This document shows positions 15,650 through 23,986 of a DNA stretch of 32,940 nucleotides, piece after piece. How positions within the stretch are numbered: position 1 is the first letter of the stretch; every line of letters begins with the position of its first letter. The stretch spans positions 1-32,940 of the forward strand of contig JBBDJG010000011.1 in NCBI GenBank assembly GCA_040880005.1, written 5' to 3'. The notes under the pieces are model-generated. The model saw only the letters and a program-made list of their open reading frames with translations, made no database searches and had not been told where the DNA came from. The position numbers were made by a program, and so were the translations under genes. This DNA is from JBBDJG01 sp040880005 (GTDB taxonomy: Bacteria; Actinomycetota; Thermoleophilia; Solirubrobacterales; JBBDJG01).

Positions 15650-16591
15650 ATGGCCACCAGCGTTGTCACCGGCGGTGCCGGCTTCCTCGGATCGCACCTC
15701 TGCGATCACCTCATCGCTCGCGGCGATCGCGTGATCTGCATCGACAATCTCGATACCGGCTCGCTCGAGAACCTCGAGCACATCGACTCGCCGCAGTTCA
15801 CGTTCCTGAATCAGGACATCACCGAGTTCGTCAAGATCGACGAGCCGATCGACACGATCTTCCACATGGCGAGCCCGGCCAGCCCGATCGACTACCAGCG
15901 GCTGCCGTTGCACACGTTGAAGGTCGGCTCCTACGGCACGCACCACATGCTCGGAGTCGCCAAGTTCAAGCGGGCCCGCCTCTTGCTCGCATCGACCTCC
16001 GAGGTGTACGGCGACCCGCAGGTGCATCCGCAGCCGGAGACCTACTGGGGGCATGTCAACCCGATCGGACCGCGCGGCGTGTACGACGAGGCCAAGCGCT
16101 ATGCGGAGGCGCTGACGATGGCCTATCACCGCCAGCAGGGAGTGAACACCTGCATAGCACGGATTTTCAACAGTTTTGGGAGCAGGATGAGACCCCACGA
16201 CGGACGCGCGATACCGACCTTCCTGCGCCAGGCGCTCCAGGACAAGCCGTTGACCGTCTTCGGCGACGGCTCGCAGACGCGCAGCTTCTGTTACGTCGAG
16301 GACCAAATCCGCGGGCTGGTGACACTCGCCGACTCCGGCCACCACGAACCGGTCAACATCGGCAACCCGGACGAGATGACGCTGCTCGAGCTGGCCCAGG
16401 CAGTTGTCGAGGTGACCGACTCGCGTTCGGAGATCGTCTTCGAGGCGCTGCCCGAGGACGACCCCCAGGTTCGCCAGCCCGACATAACGCTCGCGCGCGA
16501 GCTGCTCGGCTGGGAGCCCAAGGTCGACCTGCGCGAGGGCCTGCGCCGCACGATCGAGCAGGCCGGCGTAGCACGCCTAGTCGGCGCCTGA
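15650..16591 (+). CDS. UDP-glucuronate decarboxylase (UDP-xylose synthase), NAD-dependent
   Basis: This 313-residue short-chain dehydrogenase/reductase-type enzyme should convert UDP-glucuronate to UDP-xylose. GGAGFLGSH at 8-16 is the NAD-binding motif; STSEVYGDP and Tyr145/Lys149 in YDEAKRYAEAL form the catalytic set. The run NPIGPRGVYDEAKRYAEAL and then ARIFNSFGSRM is characteristic of UXS enzymes and less like UDP-glucose 4-epimerases. The start is the ATG at 15650, beside the NAD motif; a longer frame to 15587 lacks homology. It opens the polysaccharide locus. No UDP-glucose dehydrogenase is present in the window to supply the substrate. Confidence 0.9.
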   Translation: MATSVVTGGAGFLGSHLCDHLIARGDRVICIDNLDTGSLENLEHIDSPQFTFLNQDITEFVKIDEPIDTIFHMASPASPIDYQRLPLHTLKVGSYGTHHMLGVAKFKRARLLLASTSEVYGDPQVHPQPETYWGHVNPIGPRGVYDEAKRYAEALTMAYHRQQGVNTCIARIFNSFGSRMRPHDGRAIPTFLRQALQDKPLTVFGDGSQTRSFCYVEDQIRGLVTLADSGHHEPVNIGNPDEMTLLELAQAVVEVTDSRSEIVFEALPEDDPQVRQPDITLARELLGWEPKVDLREGLRRTIEQAGVARLVGA

Positions 16592-16601
16592 GCGTTTCTG
16601 C

Positions 16602-16616
16602 GCGGGTCCGACCCGC
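16602..16616. terminator. Hairpin between convergent genes
   Basis: GCGGGT-CCG-ACCCGC forms a perfect 6-bp GC stem between the UXS stop and the end of the small DUF6457-type gene, touching the latter's stop codon. There is no T-run; a bidirectional terminator is likely from position. Confidence 0.4.
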
Positions 16617-16840
16617 TAGTCGTTCCCCTTGGTGTTGCTTATTCCCTCGGCGGCCGCGATCGCGTCGTCGAGCGACTTGCCCGCGCGGCCGGCGAGATAG
16701 CAGGCGATCGGCGCGGCCGTGCGCTCCGAGGCGTGCGCCGCCACCGCGGCGAGCTTGAGGATCTGCTCGCTCTGGATGCTGCCGGGTGCCTCAGCCCCGA
16801 TCTCGCTGGCAAAGGCCTGGATCCATTCCTGGGCGGTCAT
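16616..16840 (-). CDS. DUF6457-like small protein
   Basis: This 74-residue acidic-to-neutral protein starts MTAQEWIQAFASEIG and contains LAAVAAHASERTAAPIACYLAGRAGKS, a pattern I recognise as the DUF6457 family of Actinobacteria, sometimes found fused or next to molybdopterin-guanine dinucleotide synthesis genes. Its function is unknown. The ATG at 16840 has a purine-rich GGGAGGGGAG about 11 nt upstream as a ribosome-binding site, which favours it over the in-frame ATG at 16891. No molybdenum gene is adjacent. The 174-bp divergent region up to the sugar transferase presumably holds promoters for both; I could not place a clear -35/-10 pair. Confidence 0.75.
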   Translation of the reverse strand: MTAQEWIQAFASEIGAEAPGSIQSEQILKLAAVAAHASERTAAPIACYLAGRAGKSLDDAIAAAEGISNTKGND

Positions 16841-17014
16841 TCGCGTCTGCACTCCCCTCCCGGGCCCCCGACCGGCGCGGGCATCTGCCACCGCGGCTAA
16901 ATTCCTGCTTCGGCCCGTGTTCGTTGGTTTGAGCGATACTGCCGCTACCCTGGTACGTCCGGTGTGTTGTACCCGATGAGACGGCGGCTCCGTCCCGAGG
17001 CCGCACAGCGCTAG

Positions 17015-18598
17015 ATGACAGATCCGGTAACACCCACCGACACCTCCGAGGCGAGCCCGCCCGTGTCCGATACCGACAGCGTCCCGCTGAGCGTGCGGCG
17101 TCTTCGAATCGCGACCGGCGTGTCAATGGAGGATGATCGTCACGACGTCAGTCGCGATGTCCGCGCGCGTCGCCCGAACGTCCTGCGCACGCTGATCTCG
17201 GCACGCGCGCTTGAGCGCGCGATGCGCGTGCTCTCGTTGCTGGCGCTCGATCTCGCCGGTGTCATAGCCGCGATCTTCACCGCGCTGGCGATCAAGGAGC
17301 TGATCCGCGGCGGCTACTCGGCCGACAGGGTCTGGGCCACCACTACGGACTACGTACCTTTCGTGTTCCTGGTGATGGCACTGCTGTTCGCGCGCAGCGG
17401 CCTCTACGGGCGCAGAGAGGTGCGACCGGCCTTGGCGGCGATCGTCAAGTCGCTGTTCCAGGTCTCGATCGTCTCGCTCGTGTTCGCGGTCATACAGGGA
17501 CTCGAGTTCAGCTCCTACTACATCTTCTACGGAGGGTTGGCCTTCGGGCTGGTCTGGGTCAGCGGCCTGCGCGCGATCTACGAGTCGCTGACGGCCGCGA
17601 CACTAGCTGCACTGGGGCGCAAGCGGCGGACGATCCTGGTCGGAAACGGCGATCAGGTCGATGCGGTCGCCCACGCGCTGTCGGCCGAGCACTCGCAGAC
17701 CCGCTACGAGACGATCGGGTTCATCTCCCTCACTCCGCGCCCCGCCAACGGCCTCGAAAACCTCGGCTCGCTTTCGGACCTCTCCGCCGTACTCGAACGA
17801 CACTCCGTCCAGGACGTGATCATCGCCGACCCGGACTTCCCGCAGGAGGAGGCCCTCGACTTGATCGATCTCTGCCACGACCGGGGCGTGGCGGTTCGCA
17901 TCGCACCGACCACGATGGAGATCTTGACCCATGAGCACGAGCTGGTCCCCGGTCAGAGCGTTCCCCTGTTCGAATTGAAGCCGCCCGTGTTCGACGGCGT
18001 CGACTTCGCTTTGAAGCGGACCTTCGACTTCGTGGGCGCAAGCGCGCTGCTGATCCTGATGTCGCCGGTGTTGTTGACCACCGCGCTCGCGGTCAAGCTC
18101 AGCTCGCGCGGTCCGATCTTCTATCGAAGCCGCCGCCCGGGCATCGGCGGTCAGCCCTTCGGATGCCTCAAGTTCCGCACCATGCACGTCGACGCCGAGC
18201 GCCGCCAGCGCGAGCTGGAGCGCATGAACGAGGCTTCGGGGCCGCTGTTCAAGATTCGCCGCGATCCCCGCCTGACACCCGTAGGGGGGCTCCTACGGCG
18301 CTTCTCGATCGACGAGCTGCCGCAGCTCTTCAACGTGTTGCGCGGCCAGATGTCATTGGTCGGTCCACGACCGTTGCCACAGCGCGACTACGACATGCTC
18401 AAGGACTGGCACCGCAAGCGCTACCTGGTGCTGCCCGGGATCACCGGCCTGTGGCAGGTGTCCGGTCGCGCGGAGCTGGACTTCGACGAGTTGGTGCGAC
18501 TCGACTTCCTCTACCTCGAGCGCTGGAGCGTGTTCCTCGACTTCTCGATCCTGCTTAAGACGGTTCCGGCGGTTCTGAGCAGGCGCGGCGCGTTCTGA
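17015..18598 (+). CDS. Polyprenyl-phosphate sugar-1-phosphate transferase (WcaJ/WbaP-like)
   Basis: This 527-residue membrane enzyme transfers a sugar-1-phosphate from a nucleotide sugar to undecaprenyl phosphate, starting a polysaccharide repeat unit. After a ~65-residue cytoplasmic tail come about four membrane helices (roughly 68-190), a Rossmann-like middle domain (about 200-310, starting RRTILVGNGDQVDAVA), a further hydrophobic segment with KRTFDFVGASALLILMSP, and the catalytic bacterial sugar-transferase domain. Its signatures are PIFYRSRRPGIGG, LKFRTM, DELPQLFNVLRGQMSLVGPR and PGITGLWQVSGR. The sugar is not predictable. The methyltransferase follows after 10 bp and is probably co-transcribed. 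Confidence 0.93.
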   Translation: MTDPVTPTDTSEASPPVSDTDSVPLSVRRLRIATGVSMEDDRHDVSRDVRARRPNVLRTLISARALERAMRVLSLLALDLAGVIAAIFTALAIKELIRGGYSADRVWATTTDYVPFVFLVMALLFARSGLYGRREVRPALAAIVKSLFQVSIVSLVFAVIQGLEFSSYYIFYGGLAFGLVWVSGLRAIYESLTAATLAALGRKRRTILVGNGDQVDAVAHALSAEHSQTRYETIGFISLTPRPANGLENLGSLSDLSAVLERHSVQDVIIADPDFPQEEALDLIDLCHDRGVAVRIAPTTMEILTHEHELVPGQSVPLFELKPPVFDGVDFALKRTFDFVGASALLILMSPVLLTTALAVKLSSRGPIFYRSRRPGIGGQPFGCLKFRTMHVDAERRQRELERMNEASGPLFKIRRDPRLTPVGGLLRRFSIDELPQLFNVLRGQMSLVGPRPLPQRDYDMLKDWHRKRYLVLPGITGLWQVSGRAELDFDELVRLDFLYLERWSVFLDFSILLKTVPAVLSRRGAF

Positions 18599-18608
18599 CG
18601 CCGGCAGC

Positions 18609-19199
18609 TTGGCCAGCTACCACGACGAGATCTGGGCGGCGGTGCCGGAGCGGCGGCCCTTCGACACGGCGAGCGCGGATTGGGTCCGTGACGCGATCGA
18701 CGCCGCCGGCGGGCCGAGAACGCTCGACCTCGGCTGCGGCGACGGCCGCCTGACCGCGCGGCTCGCCGAGGCCGGCGCGCGCGTGACGGGGGTCGATCCC
18801 TCACGCGTCGCGATCGAACGCGCTCGCGCGGCCCATCCCGAACTCGACTGGGCCCAGTCCAATCCCGACGGCAGCTTGCCGTTCGAGGACTCGACCTTCG
18901 AGGCGGCCACGTGCGTCAACGTGCTCGAACACGTCGCCGACACCCAGCGCCTGATCTCGGAGTTGCGCCGCGTGCTCGCGCCGGGCGCGCGCGTTGCGAT
19001 CGCCGTTCCGGCCAACGGATGGGCTCGCACGGCCCTGCGTGGGCCGCGGGCTTTCAAGCGCTCGCACGATCCGCTCGAGCCCGTGCTGCGTTTCTACACG
19101 CGGCGCACGCTGCGCGACCTGCTGAAGCGATTCGGCTTCGAGCAGCTCAGAATCGAGCGATCGCGCTCGACGCTGCTGGCCGCCGCGACGCGCGGCTGA
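18609..19199 (+). CDS. Class I SAM-dependent methyltransferase
   Basis: This 196-residue methyltransferase has the SAM-binding motif LDLGCGDGRLT (about 38-48), an acidic strand-2 end GVDPS, and a motif IV-like VNVLEHVAD. It resembles Methyltransf_11 proteins. Placed directly behind the sugar transferase, it may methylate a glycan residue or a lipid-linked intermediate, but the substrate is inference. The start is TTG at 18609, 10 bp after the upstream stop; the protein begins ASYHDEIWAAVPERRPFD, which fits family N-termini. It converges with the O-antigen ligase gene over 12 bp. Confidence 0.88.
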   Translation: MASYHDEIWAAVPERRPFDTASADWVRDAIDAAGGPRTLDLGCGDGRLTARLAEAGARVTGVDPSRVAIERARAAHPELDWAQSNPDGSLPFEDSTFEAATCVNVLEHVADTQRLISELRRVLAPGARVAIAVPANGWARTALRGPRAFKRSHDPLEPVLRFYTRRTLRDLLKRFGFEQLRIERSRSTLLAAATRG

Positions 19200-19211
19200 T
19201 GGCGCTCAGGG

Positions 19212-21281
19212 CTACTTGGCCGGCGCCCGCTTCGCCGCCTGCTGCTGGAGCTGCTCGGCACGCAGAGCCAGCAGCAACGCGCCGTGGGTCGCGGGCGAGT
19301 ACGGGTCGAGATAGACGGCTCCGCGCAGCACCGGTATCGCGCGCTCGGGTTGGTTGAGGGGACCGAGGTAGTACTCACCCAGCCGCTGCCACGTCGCCGG
19401 GTTGGCGGGCTCGCGCTGGACGGCCATCTGAAGCGCTGCGAGTGCGGCACCCTTATCGCCGGCTTGGGTTTCGATCGCCGCGAAGTCGAAGTAGGGCTCC
19501 GGCGAGAACGGGTTGATGCGCCTGGAATCCGAAGCGGCCTGCCGCGCCGCGACCAGGTCTCCCCGTGTAGCAAGCTCGATCGCATCGTCGCTGCGGCGGT
19601 CCCCGCGCCAGGGCGCGGCTACGACGAGCGACGCCAACACCCCGGCCAGTAAGACACCGGCCGCGATCGGTGAGCGTCGCAGGAGAGTGCGACGCGACGG
19701 CATCGACGGGCCCTTTACCAAGTCGAGCGGTGGCGCGCCGCGGCCGGCCGCATCAGCCCCGACCGCGATCGGGCCTCGTCCCGCGACCCACCCGGCCGCG
19801 AACAACCCGATCATCGCGACCGCCGGCACGAACCACGTCCAGTCGATCGTGGAATGCACGCCGAACGCCACCGCAACCAGGGCGAGGGCTGCCATGCCGG
19901 CACGTTCCCCGCTCCAGGGAAGGCGCCAGCGTCCCGGGCGCATGCCGAGCGTGGCGGTCGCGGCAACCAGCCACGCGATCAGCGCCCCCAGGCTCACACC
20001 AAGCCCTAAAAGACCCAGATCGGCAAGCGTCTGGTGCACGTACCCGTGCGCATGGCGGCCCTGCGCCGAGGAGTCGCGAAAGCGAAGCTGCGCCTTGTCG
20101 AACGCCCCCGCGCCGGCGCCCTTTAGACGGTGTTCCTTCCAAACCTCGAGCGCGCGCGGGAAGTAGATCGACCGGACGCTGCCCGTCTCGGTCAGGCGGC
20201 CGGGGTCGTTGGTGGGCGTTCCCCGCTCGTGCGTGAGGTCGTGCCATCGATCGGAAACCGTGCCGCCGATGCCTCGCTCGCTGGCCGCCATCGCGCCCGC
20301 GGCGGCGATCGGGATCAACGCCAGTGCCACGAGCGCCACCACCCCTGCTCGGCGGCGGCCGGCATCGGAAAGCGGGCGCACACGTACCCTGCGGGCGATC
20401 GCCAGTCCGCACACGAACGCGACCGCCAATGCTGCGACCAGGACCAGGCCGAACACGATGCCGCTGTCCTCGCGCTGCGCCAGTGGCACGTAGTTGTCGC
20501 TGAGGACCCCTTGCGAGTACACCCAGGCAACCACCGCAATTGCCACCGCGAGCGCGGGCGCGAGCAGCGCGAGACTGCGCAGGCGTAGAGGAACCAAAGC
20601 GCACCACAATGCGGCTGCGACCAAAGCCGCGAGGATGCTGCCGCGCGAATAGCTGAGCAGGATCGTGACGATGAATGTCGTCAGCAACGGATAGGCGAGC
20701 GCTGCCGTCCAATCGCGTGTGCGCTCGCGCGTGCCCAGCCAAAGGCAGAGCGGGACTCCCATCGCGGCGGTCACACCGACGGCGTTCCAGTAGCCGTACG
20801 GCTCGCGCAGCCGCGCGAAGACCTCGTCGGCGGCGAGCAGCCCCGGAACGACCTTCGTGGCCAGCCCGTAGAGGCTGACGAGGGCCAGCGCACCGAGCAC
20901 GCCGGTCAGCGCCGCCTCCCAGTGCCGGCGGGCGAGCCGCACCGTCGCCATACCGGCAGCGAAAACGGCCACGTAGGAGATCGTGCGATTGGCTTCCAGC
21001 CAGGAATCGGACGGGCTCAGCGACCACAGAATCGACAGGCCGCTCAGGGCCGCCAGCGCAGCCGTTGCCACCAGCGCGACACCGCCGTGCAGGCGAGCCT
21101 CGAATCCGACCACCAGCACCGAAGCCACGATAGTCATCGTCGCGGTCACGATCGCCAGCACCTCGGCAAGCGTCGTCGCGCCGAGCTGCAGGCCGCCGTT
21201 GCCGATGAACGCGGTCGCCGCCAGCACGGCGGCGATGCCGACTGCGATCAGCGCGTCGAGCGGGCGGGGGCAGCGTTCCAT
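19212..21281 (-). CDS. O-antigen ligase/polymerase-like membrane protein with C-terminal TPRs
   Basis: This ~689-residue protein has about twelve membrane helices typical of the WaaL/Wzy O-antigen ligase family, with the large periplasmic-type loop holding IYFPRALEVWKEHRLKGAGAG and the HAHGYVHQTLADLG segment (conserved Arg and His positions of the Wzy_C domain). The last ~140 residues are soluble and form two to three tetratricopeptide repeats (FAAIETQAGDKGAALAALQM, then WQRLGEYYLGPLNQPERAIP). It probably joins or polymerises lipid-linked glycan at the outer face of the membrane. The ATG at 21281 follows a TACGGT box by 7 nt; a longer GTG form (21371) would overlap the upstream gene. Confidence 0.87.
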   Translation of the reverse strand: MERCPRPLDALIAVGIAAVLAATAFIGNGGLQLGATTLAEVLAIVTATMTIVASVLVVGFEARLHGGVALVATAALAALSGLSILWSLSPSDSWLEANRTISYVAVFAAGMATVRLARRHWEAALTGVLGALALVSLYGLATKVVPGLLAADEVFARLREPYGYWNAVGVTAAMGVPLCLWLGTRERTRDWTAALAYPLLTTFIVTILLSYSRGSILAALVAAALWCALVPLRLRSLALLAPALAVAIAVVAWVYSQGVLSDNYVPLAQREDSGIVFGLVLVAALAVAFVCGLAIARRVRVRPLSDAGRRRAGVVALVALALIPIAAAGAMAASERGIGGTVSDRWHDLTHERGTPTNDPGRLTETGSVRSIYFPRALEVWKEHRLKGAGAGAFDKAQLRFRDSSAQGRHAHGYVHQTLADLGLLGLGVSLGALIAWLVAATATLGMRPGRWRLPWSGERAGMAALALVAVAFGVHSTIDWTWFVPAVAMIGLFAAGWVAGRGPIAVGADAAGRGAPPLDLVKGPSMPSRRTLLRRSPIAAGVLLAGVLASLVVAAPWRGDRRSDDAIELATRGDLVAARQAASDSRRINPFSPEPYFDFAAIETQAGDKGAALAALQMAVQREPANPATWQRLGEYYLGPLNQPERAIPVLRGAVYLDPYSPATHGALLLALRAEQLQQQAAKRAPAK

Positions 21282-21288
21282 CACCGCG

Positions 21289-21294
21289 ACCGTA
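21289..21294 (-). promoter_or_regulatory. -10 box, leaderless start of the O-antigen ligase
   Basis: On the minus strand TACGGT lies 7 nt before the ATG at 21281, which decides between several in-frame starts. No good -35 is seen. Confidence 0.35.
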
Positions 21295-21339
21295 CCCGTC
21301 GGTGGTGCCGGCCGCGGCGCGGCGGTGGGCTCGAGCACG

Positions 21340-21945
21340 TCAGCGCTGGCGGCGGAAGCCCGAGATTCCACGTCGCACTCCTCGCCCGATTGCGCGAAAC
21401 GGGCGCGCGATGACTCCGGCTGTGGCGTGCACGGGGCCGGGGAAGCGTCGCTCGGCGGCGAACACGACACCCGTGAGCGCAGCGATGCCGAACAGCACGA
21501 AGATCGCCACCAGCATCGAAGGAACGTCGTTGTTGAATGCCGCCGCGAGGAATCCCGGATCGCCGGGCCTCACGACTTGCCCGCCGATCGTGACCGGCGC
21601 GTCCGACCTCGTCGCTTGCGCGATCTGACGCAGCTCCTCTTCGGTCGCGGGCGAGGTCGCGTCGACCTGACTGACGGCGGCCTGCGGGTTCGCATTGTCG
21701 CCGCCGGCCTTCGACAGCACGGCGCGGCGAATCACCGAGCGGCAGTCCGTGTACTCGTCCAGGTCGGACGGCAGTCCGTTGAGCGCACCCTGCAACTCTC
21801 CCTGTGAGTAGTTGCCGTTGAGTGCTCCGTCCTTCGCGCAATCGCGGATCACGTCGCCAGACCCCGCGTGTGCCGCGGGTGTGGCGATCGCCGCACATGC
21901 GAGCGTCGCGATCAAGGCCGAATATCGAAGTCTGCGGTTCACCAT
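21340..21945 (-). CDS. Secreted or membrane-anchored hypothetical protein
   Basis: This 201-residue protein has a signal peptide with likely cleavage after TPAAHA (about residue 27 from the ATG at 21945). A ~110-residue extracytoplasmic region contains two cysteines (RDCAKDG and YTDCRSVI), probably a disulfide, and a helix-rich part with EEELRQIAQATRSD. A C-terminal membrane helix (about 140-165, SMLVAIFVLFGIAALTGVVF) ends in a basic cytoplasmic tail with RRGISGFRRQR. I do not recognise a named family. It is followed by the O-antigen ligase on the same strand and could assist export or assembly. A longer frame to 22035 is open but adds no plausible signal. Confidence 0.7.
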   Translation of the reverse strand: MVNRRLRYSALIATLACAAIATPAAHAGSGDVIRDCAKDGALNGNYSQGELQGALNGLPSDLDEYTDCRSVIRRAVLSKAGGDNANPQAAVSQVDATSPATEEELRQIAQATRSDAPVTIGGQVVRPGDPGFLAAAFNNDVPSMLVAIFVLFGIAALTGVVFAAERRFPGPVHATAGVIARPFRAIGRGVRRGISGFRRQR

Positions 21946-22107
21946 GCGGTTCTTGGCCTTCGGTCGGAAGCGTCTCCACCGGGCCTCGCAGCTATAACGC
22001 GCGAACGCCGCGGAAGCTGCGGTCCGCGGCGTCATACGGATCGGGCCTCCCGATAGGCACGGCCCCCTCCGTCACTGCAAGCCGGAAGCAGGGACCGTAG
22101 CGAATGG

Positions 22108-22126
22108 AGCGGCCGGGCGGGCCGCT
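22108..22126. terminator. GC-rich hairpin after the glycosyltransferase pair
   Basis: AGCGGCC and GGCCGCT pair perfectly around a 5-nt loop, 40 bp past the stop of the minus-strand glycosyltransferase at 22168. No T-run follows; probable terminator by position. Confidence 0.4.
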
Positions 22127-22167
22127 TGGACGGGCAAAGACCCACTGGACCGGGGTTGGAGCCACGA

Positions 22168-23067
22168 CTACTCCCAGGAGCGATACCGCTCCGCGACCGT
22201 CAGCGCAGTTCGGCGATCGATATGGGGCCGGGAGGTGAGCAGGGCGGCGGCCTCCAGCTCAGCCTCGCGCCGGTCGTAAGACGCAGCCGTGGCTCGCAGC
22301 TCGTGCCGCACGGCCGCCGCGTCGACCACTCCCAGTCGCCAGCCTCGCTCGAGCGCGAGAGCGCCCCACCAGGAATCCAGCCCCCAACCCATCTTCACAT
22401 CCGGGAACGGCAGCAGCTCGCCGACGACCGAACGATGCAGGGCGGTGAGCGGCCCGATCTCGACCATGCGCGTCAGGCGGGCGACCGTGCCGCGTTCGCG
22501 ACGCATCACGTTCCATGCGGCGTGACTGGCACGCGTGAGCGCCGGCTGCGCGAGCTGGAAGCCGAACCGATCGGCCAGGAACAGGAAGCGGTCCAAGAAC
22601 CCGTGCGGGAGTTCGACGTCGTCGTCGATGATCAGGAGCCAGTCGGAATCCTGCCTCGGCCGATCCCGCAGCAGCGCGTTGAGATTCTCGAACTTGCCGC
22701 CGTCGAGCGATGTGAGCGCGGTAGCGGTACTCAAATCGGGTGCGGCCTCGCCGGTCGCGCCCAAGGCGAACGTCAAGTCGTGGTGGCCGCGACCCAGCTC
22801 CCGCATCGCCGCCTCCATCGTGGCGGCGCTGGCGTCGCCGTAAACACCGGCGACGTGAACGCTGCGGCTCTGACCTGTACGCGCAGCGCGAGCGAGCCTG
22901 GGCGGGACCAGGCGCGACCATGCCGCGACCGCGTCGAGCAAGTCGGCGCTCCGCGCGCGCAGGAGCTGACGACGGCCTTCGACGACGCCGCTCTCGCCCG
23001 AGAGAACATCTGCGAGGTCGAGCTCGCGCTCGACCTCGTCTCTGCCGTGGGCGCGAGGCTCGCTCAT
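22168..23067 (-). CDS. Glycosyltransferase (GT-A fold, family 2-like)
   Basis: This 299-residue protein has a short helical N-terminal extension, then a GT-A core. LLIIDDDVELPHGFLDRF carries the acidic triad used for metal and nucleotide-sugar binding, and MGWGLDSWWGALALERGW is the acceptor-side segment with the likely catalytic acid. VAGVYGDASAATMEAAMRE looks like the first nucleotide-binding turn. There are no membrane helices. The ATG at 23067 overlaps the upstream glycosyltransferase stop (ATGA), so both are translated together. Sugar donor and acceptor are unknown. Confidence 0.85.
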   Translation of the reverse strand: MSEPRAHGRDEVERELDLADVLSGESGVVEGRRQLLRARSADLLDAVAAWSRLVPPRLARAARTGQSRSVHVAGVYGDASAATMEAAMRELGRGHHDLTFALGATGEAAPDLSTATALTSLDGGKFENLNALLRDRPRQDSDWLLIIDDDVELPHGFLDRFLFLADRFGFQLAQPALTRASHAAWNVMRRERGTVARLTRMVEIGPLTALHRSVVGELLPFPDVKMGWGLDSWWGALALERGWRLGVVDAAAVRHELRATAASYDRREAELEAAALLTSRPHIDRRTALTVAERYRSWE

Positions 23068-23945
23068 GCTCGACCGTTCCGTACAAGCGCCTGCCGTAAG
23101 CGACCCGCCGAATGCGCCGTCAGCAGGATGCCGTTGCCACACATGTGACGGACCGTGTGCCAGGCGCAACCGGCGATCACGCGCAGCTCGCGCATCAGGC
23201 TCGGCGCCCCGCCGCGGTGCTCGTCGTAGGCGCGCAGCTTGCGCCCGCGCCGGTAGGACTCGCGCAAGAGCGCCCGCAGCCGCGCGTCCGCGGCGTCGCG
23301 CCGATGCACCAGTCCGGCGCGAGCGATGTAGAAGATCTTGCCGCCTCGCTCGCGTAGCCGCCGCTCCCACATGTCCTCGTCGAAGCCGTACGGCACGGCG
23401 GGATCGAACCTCCCTGCAAGCTCGGTCGCCCGCCGATCGATCGCCATGTTGGCACCCCAGACAAAGTCGACTTCACGATCGGCGGTGCCCGCGTCGAGCG
23501 CAGTGATCGGCGGTGCCTCGCGGCCGCACATGCGTAGCCGCGAGCCCTCGAGTCGCAACTCGATCGGTCCGCCGAACGCGAGCGCCTCGCCGTGGCGCTG
23601 CGCTCCGCTGACCAGCTCACTCAGCCAGCCCGGCGGCGCCTCGACGTCGTCGTCCACGAACACGATCAACGACGCCCGCCCGACATCGATGCCGGTGTTG
23701 CGAGCCGAGTTGAGCCCGGGCGGGCCGCGGCGCTCGGCGTAGGCGACCGGCGCGCCCGTGTCACGGGCCAGGTGCTCGGTCAACTCACGCGTGGCCGCGG
23801 AGGGCTCGTCATCGACCACGATCACCTCGTAGGCGTCGGCCCCGATGTCCTGGCGCGCAAGCGAGTGCAGCGCCACGCTCAGGTAAGCGGGGCGCCCCTT
23901 GGTGGGCACGACTACCGATGCTCGCGGCCTTGGTGATGGGGTCAA
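23064..23945 (-). CDS. Glycosyltransferase family 2
   Basis: This 293-residue inverting GT-A enzyme starts ASVVVPTKGRPAYLSVALHSL. VIVVDDEPS and then LIVFVDDDVEAPPGWL hold the nucleotide and metal-binding aspartates, and FVWGANMAIDRRA followed by YGFDEDMWERRL is the acceptor region with the probable catalytic base. The C-terminal part is basic with no clear membrane helix. The start appears to be TTG at 23945, because no ATG or GTG lies between it and the first strand. It is the first gene of a two-gene minus-strand operon and diverges from the next glycosyltransferase across 41 bp. Linkage is not predictable. Confidence 0.9.
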   Translation of the reverse strand: MTPSPRPRASVVVPTKGRPAYLSVALHSLARQDIGADAYEVIVVDDEPSAATRELTEHLARDTGAPVAYAERRGPPGLNSARNTGIDVGRASLIVFVDDDVEAPPGWLSELVSGAQRHGEALAFGGPIELRLEGSRLRMCGREAPPITALDAGTADREVDFVWGANMAIDRRATELAGRFDPAVPYGFDEDMWERRLRERGGKIFYIARAGLVHRRDAADARLRALLRESYRRGRKLRAYDEHRGGAPSLMRELRVIAGCAWHTVRHMCGNGILLTAHSAGRLRQALVRNGRA

Positions 23946-23986
23946 GACGCTCTACGAATAGCATCTCCGGCGCCCCGGACCACCCG

